Source: an uncultured Clostridia bacterium (lineage in GTDB: Bacteria; Bacillota; Clostridia; Christensenellales; Aristaeellaceae). From it: DNA of 6,742 bases. The number at the start of each line of letters is the position of its first letter. The stretch's first letter is position 1. This document shows positions 4,353 through 6,742 of the stretch, one piece after another. Below the pieces are notes generated by a model that ran no database searches, had not been told where the DNA came from, and saw nothing but the letters and a program-made list of their open reading frames with translations. The position numbers and the translations under genes were made by a program. Location: the NCBI GenBank assembly GCA_946409855.1, contig CAMJXZ010000183.1, forward strand, positions 1-6,742, written 5' to 3'.

Positions 4353-6742
4353 ATGAAAAAGGCAGTCGCGCCGCGGAAAAACCCGGAAAAGCGCGATCAT
4401 ACCCCGGCGGTTACGAAGACGATCCTGGCCCTGGCGTTTGCGCTGGGGCTGGTCATCATCTTCCTGGGCGTCACCGGCATGCGGGAATACGGCACTTCCG
4501 GGTTCAGCTCGGAAACGGCGTACAACGCCATTTACTTCCTGCACCGGAACACGGAAGCGGCGTACGCGAAGCTTTCCGCCCAGCTGAACGCTCTGCCGGA
4601 GGACCAGCGCGCCGCCGCGGAAAAGGAGGCCGGGAATCTTCTGACAGCCGCCTGGGAGGCGCAGAGCGCCGGCGGCGGCGCCAGGGCGGAGGCACTGCTG
4701 AATGAAGCGCCGGAAGCCGAGCGCGGCGCCCTGTGCTGGAAGCTTTTGTACGCCACGTATCTGACCGGCGGGCCCAAGGTTTCCTCCGTGCAGAAAAAGG
4801 AGCTGGCGGCGCTGGACGCGGGCGCGGCGCAGACCTTCTGCGCCGAGGCGCTGGCGGCCGCCGCGGATGAAGCGGCGCCGCTGCCCCAGGCGGCCCAGTC
4901 CGCCGCCGGCAGCCTGACCGGGGCCGACCGGCAGGCCATGCTGTTCCAGCAGCTGTTTTACGTGGACGGCGCCGCCGACGCGTCCGAACAGGTCAACGCC
5001 GTCAAAAAGACCGTCCGGGACAAGGGCGCCCAGCTGGACGCTTTCCGGATGATCGCCCGGGGCGAAGTATCCTGGATCTGGCAGGTGATCGTCGCCAACA
5101 GCCGCACGGCCGTCCTGATCGGCATCATCCTGGCGCTGGACGCGCTGCTTCTGACTCTGCTCATGGTCAGCGACAAGACCTGGATCCTGGACATCAAATG
5201 GATCATCATCCTTTTGATCGTCGATTTCCTTTTGCTGTTCCAGCTGATGCCGCTGATCTACATGGTGATCAAGGCCTTTTTCCCGGAGAGCGAGTTTTCG
5301 CTGGAAACCATCCAGCGGCTGTACACCTACCCGCTTAACCTGGACGCCCTGGTCAACACCCTGCTGGCGGCGCTTTCTACCATGGTGCTGGGGACGCTGA
5401 TCGCCTTCCCCCTGGCCTGGCTGGTGGGCCGCACCAATTTGTACGGCAAGAAGTTTTTCCGCGCGCTGTTCGTGCTGACCTACATGGTGCCCCCGTATGT
5501 GGGCGCCATGGCGTGGCTGCGGCTGCTCAACCCCAACGTCGGCACCATCAACCAGTGGCTGCGGGCGCTGTTCATGCTCAGCGACGCCCCGGGGCCGCTG
5601 AACGTCTATTCCCTGCCGGGCATGGTCTGGGTGCTGAGCAGCTTCTATTACCCCTACGCGTTCATCACCATCAGCCGCGCGATGGAAAAGATGGATCCCT
5701 CGCTGGAAGAAGCCAGCCGCATTTCGGGCGGGTCGCCGATGCGCACCCTGTTCAGCATCACCCTGCCCATGACGCTGCCCTCCCTGATCTCCGGCGCGCT
5801 GCTGGTCTTTATCAGCGCGGCCAGCTGCTACGGCATCCCCTCCATCATCGGCAGCCCCGGCCGCGTCCATACGGTGACGACCCGGATCGTGGAATATGTT
5901 TCCCTGGGCCAGCAGGGCATGAACGACGCCACCGGCATGGCGGTGTTCCTGATGGTGATGGCGGTCATCATCCTGTTTGTTTCCGACGTGGTGCTGGCCA
6001 GGCGGCAGTACATCACGGTATCGGGCAAGTCCATGCGCCCCGCCATCGTGGACTTAAGGAAATGGCGCCTGCCGCTGACGATCATCGTCGGCCTGTTCGC
6101 CGTCATCGTGATCTTCATCCCCTTCGCCACGATCTTTTCCACCTCGTTCAAGATCGACGTGGGCAAGAGCATGTTTGACCAGGAGAACTTCACCTGGGCG
6201 AACTGGAGCACGGTCTTCGGCCGCACCGAGACCGTCAACTGCCTGAAAAATTCCCTTTTGTTCGCGGCGGTCGCCGCCACGGTGGGCATCGTGATCGCCT
6301 GCACGATGAGCTATCTGCTGCAGCGCACCCGGATCCGGGGAAGGAAGATCCCCGATTTCCTGATCACGCTGGGCTCCGGCACGCCCAGCGTGGTCATCGC
6401 CCTGGGCCTGATCATGACGATGAAGGGCAACTTCGGCATCAACATTTACAACACCGCCTACATCATGATCATCGCCTACCTCATCAAGTACCTGATGATG
6501 GGCATGCGCACGGTGGTGTCCGCCATGAGCCAGATTCACGCCTCGCTGGAGGAGTGCAGCCAGATCGCGGGGGCCAGCTGGACGAAAACCATGTTCCGCA
6601 TCACGGGGCCGCTGATTTTCCCCAGCATCGCCGCGGGCTGGTTCCTGATCTTTATTCCCAGCTTCTACGAATTGTCCATGACCACGCTGCTCTATTCCAG
6701 CACCACCAAAACCATCGGCTTCCAGCTCTATGAATACTGGAC
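4353..6742 (+). CDS. Two-domain ABC transporter permease, FbpB type, with large N-terminal extracytoplasmic region (partial)
   Basis: Inner-membrane permease. The frame is open from ATG 4353 (GAGG at 4340-4343, 9 nt upstream) to the window end: 796 codons plus two bases, with no stop, so the 3' end is missing. Two permease modules lie in tandem, as in FbpB-like proteins. Each has an EAA loop for the ATPase with canonical spacing: EAS-x3-G459-x9-I-T-LP (453-472) and ECS-x3-G740-x9-I-T-GP (734-753). Likely membrane helices are near 24-42, 252-272, 282-308, 333-358, 369-391, 421-440, 476-496, 527-548, 573-597, 633-655, 668-690, 701-718 and 757-778. The odd part is residues 43-250, between the first two helices. 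It is Ala/Glu/Gln-rich, predicted mostly helical, and placed outside by the basic N-terminus (MKKAVAPRKNPEKR). FbpB-type permeases are usually about 500-700 residues and I know no such insert in them. No ATPase gene is visible; it may follow. Confidence 0.87.
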   Translation, partial: MKKAVAPRKNPEKRDHTPAVTKTILALAFALGLVIIFLGVTGMREYGTSGFSSETAYNAIYFLHRNTEAAYAKLSAQLNALPEDQRAAAEKEAGNLLTAAWEAQSAGGGARAEALLNEAPEAERGALCWKLLYATYLTGGPKVSSVQKKELAALDAGAAQTFCAEALAAAADEAAPLPQAAQSAAGSLTGADRQAMLFQQLFYVDGAADASEQVNAVKKTVRDKGAQLDAFRMIARGEVSWIWQVIVANSRTAVLIGIILALDALLLTLLMVSDKTWILDIKWIIILLIVDFLLLFQLMPLIYMVIKAFFPESEFSLETIQRLYTYPLNLDALVNTLLAALSTMVLGTLIAFPLAWLVGRTNLYGKKFFRALFVLTYMVPPYVGAMAWLRLLNPNVGTINQWLRALFMLSDAPGPLNVYSLPGMVWVLSSFYYPYAFITISRAMEKMDPSLEEASRISGGSPMRTLFSITLPMTLPSLISGALLVFISAASCYGIPSIIGSPGRVHTVTTRIVEYVSLGQQGMNDATGMAVFLMVMAVIILFVSDVVLARRQYITVSGKSMRPAIVDLRKWRLPLTIIVGLFAVIVIFIPFATIFSTSFKIDVGKSMFDQENFTWANWSTVFGRTETVNCLKNSLLFAAVAATVGIVIACTMSYLLQRTRIRGRKIPDFLITLGSGTPSVVIALGLIMTMKGNFGINIYNTAYIMIIAYLIKYLMMGMRTVVSAMSQIHASLEECSQIAGASWTKTMFRITGPLIFPSIAAGWFLIFIPSFYELSMTTLLYSSTTKTIGFQLYEYW

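Noticed and set aside
4317..5870. 517-codon minus-strand open frame opposite the permease
   Set aside because: The product is Gln/His/Gly/Arg-rich with no domain, and the plus strand encodes a permease with two properly spaced EAA loops.
6054..6539. Minus-strand open frame of 161 codons (His/Asp-rich) near the window end
   Set aside because: It is antisense to the second permease module, and the His/Asp-rich composition is the mirror of membrane-helix codons.

Overview
The window looks like a chromosomal segment of a fairly GC-rich bacterium, most likely a Clostridia-type Firmicute. The hints are strong GGAGG/AAGAGG ribosome-binding sites, a KDPG aldolase carrying a C-terminal extension of the type I associate with Clostridia, and sigma-A-like promoters. 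The assignment is an inference from gene style; no rRNA or other taxonomic marker is present.

Layout. Positions 1-48 hold nothing I can recognise. A minus-strand transcription unit occupies about 49-2594. It runs from a well-formed promoter (2566-2594), through a leader with a 9-bp inverted repeat (2509-2545), a KDPG/KHG aldolase with a VOC-like C-terminal domain (1534-2475) and a uronate isomerase, uxaC (94-1509), to a rho-independent terminator (50-74). These are the entry step and the last step of hexuronate (glucuronate/galacturonate) catabolism. The middle steps (oxidoreductase, dehydratase, KDG kinase) are not in the window.

From about 2595 to 3038 there is no credible gene. Most of it (2609-2929) is a run of perfect or near-perfect hairpins, including one 49-nt nested stem and one 95-nt branched structure. 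It looks like an interspersed repeat or an uncharacterised structured RNA/DNA element rather than spacer.

A plus-strand transcription unit starts from an extended -10 promoter (3039-3067) and a leader with mutually exclusive stems (3096-3150). It encodes a secreted solute-binding protein (3179-4258). After a very strong intergenic hairpin (4286-4316) comes a large two-domain ABC permease of the FbpB type (4353 to beyond the window end). The ATPase is not seen and may lie downstream. The permease carries an unusual Ala-rich extracytoplasmic region of about 205 residues near its N-terminus. The binding protein has no lipobox and lacks the Tyr pair used by iron-binding FbpA proteins.

The two units are divergent. 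Whether the transporter feeds the uronate pathway is an open hypothesis: FbpB-type systems are known for iron and, in the AfuABC branch, sugar phosphates. Nothing in the window proves shared regulation.
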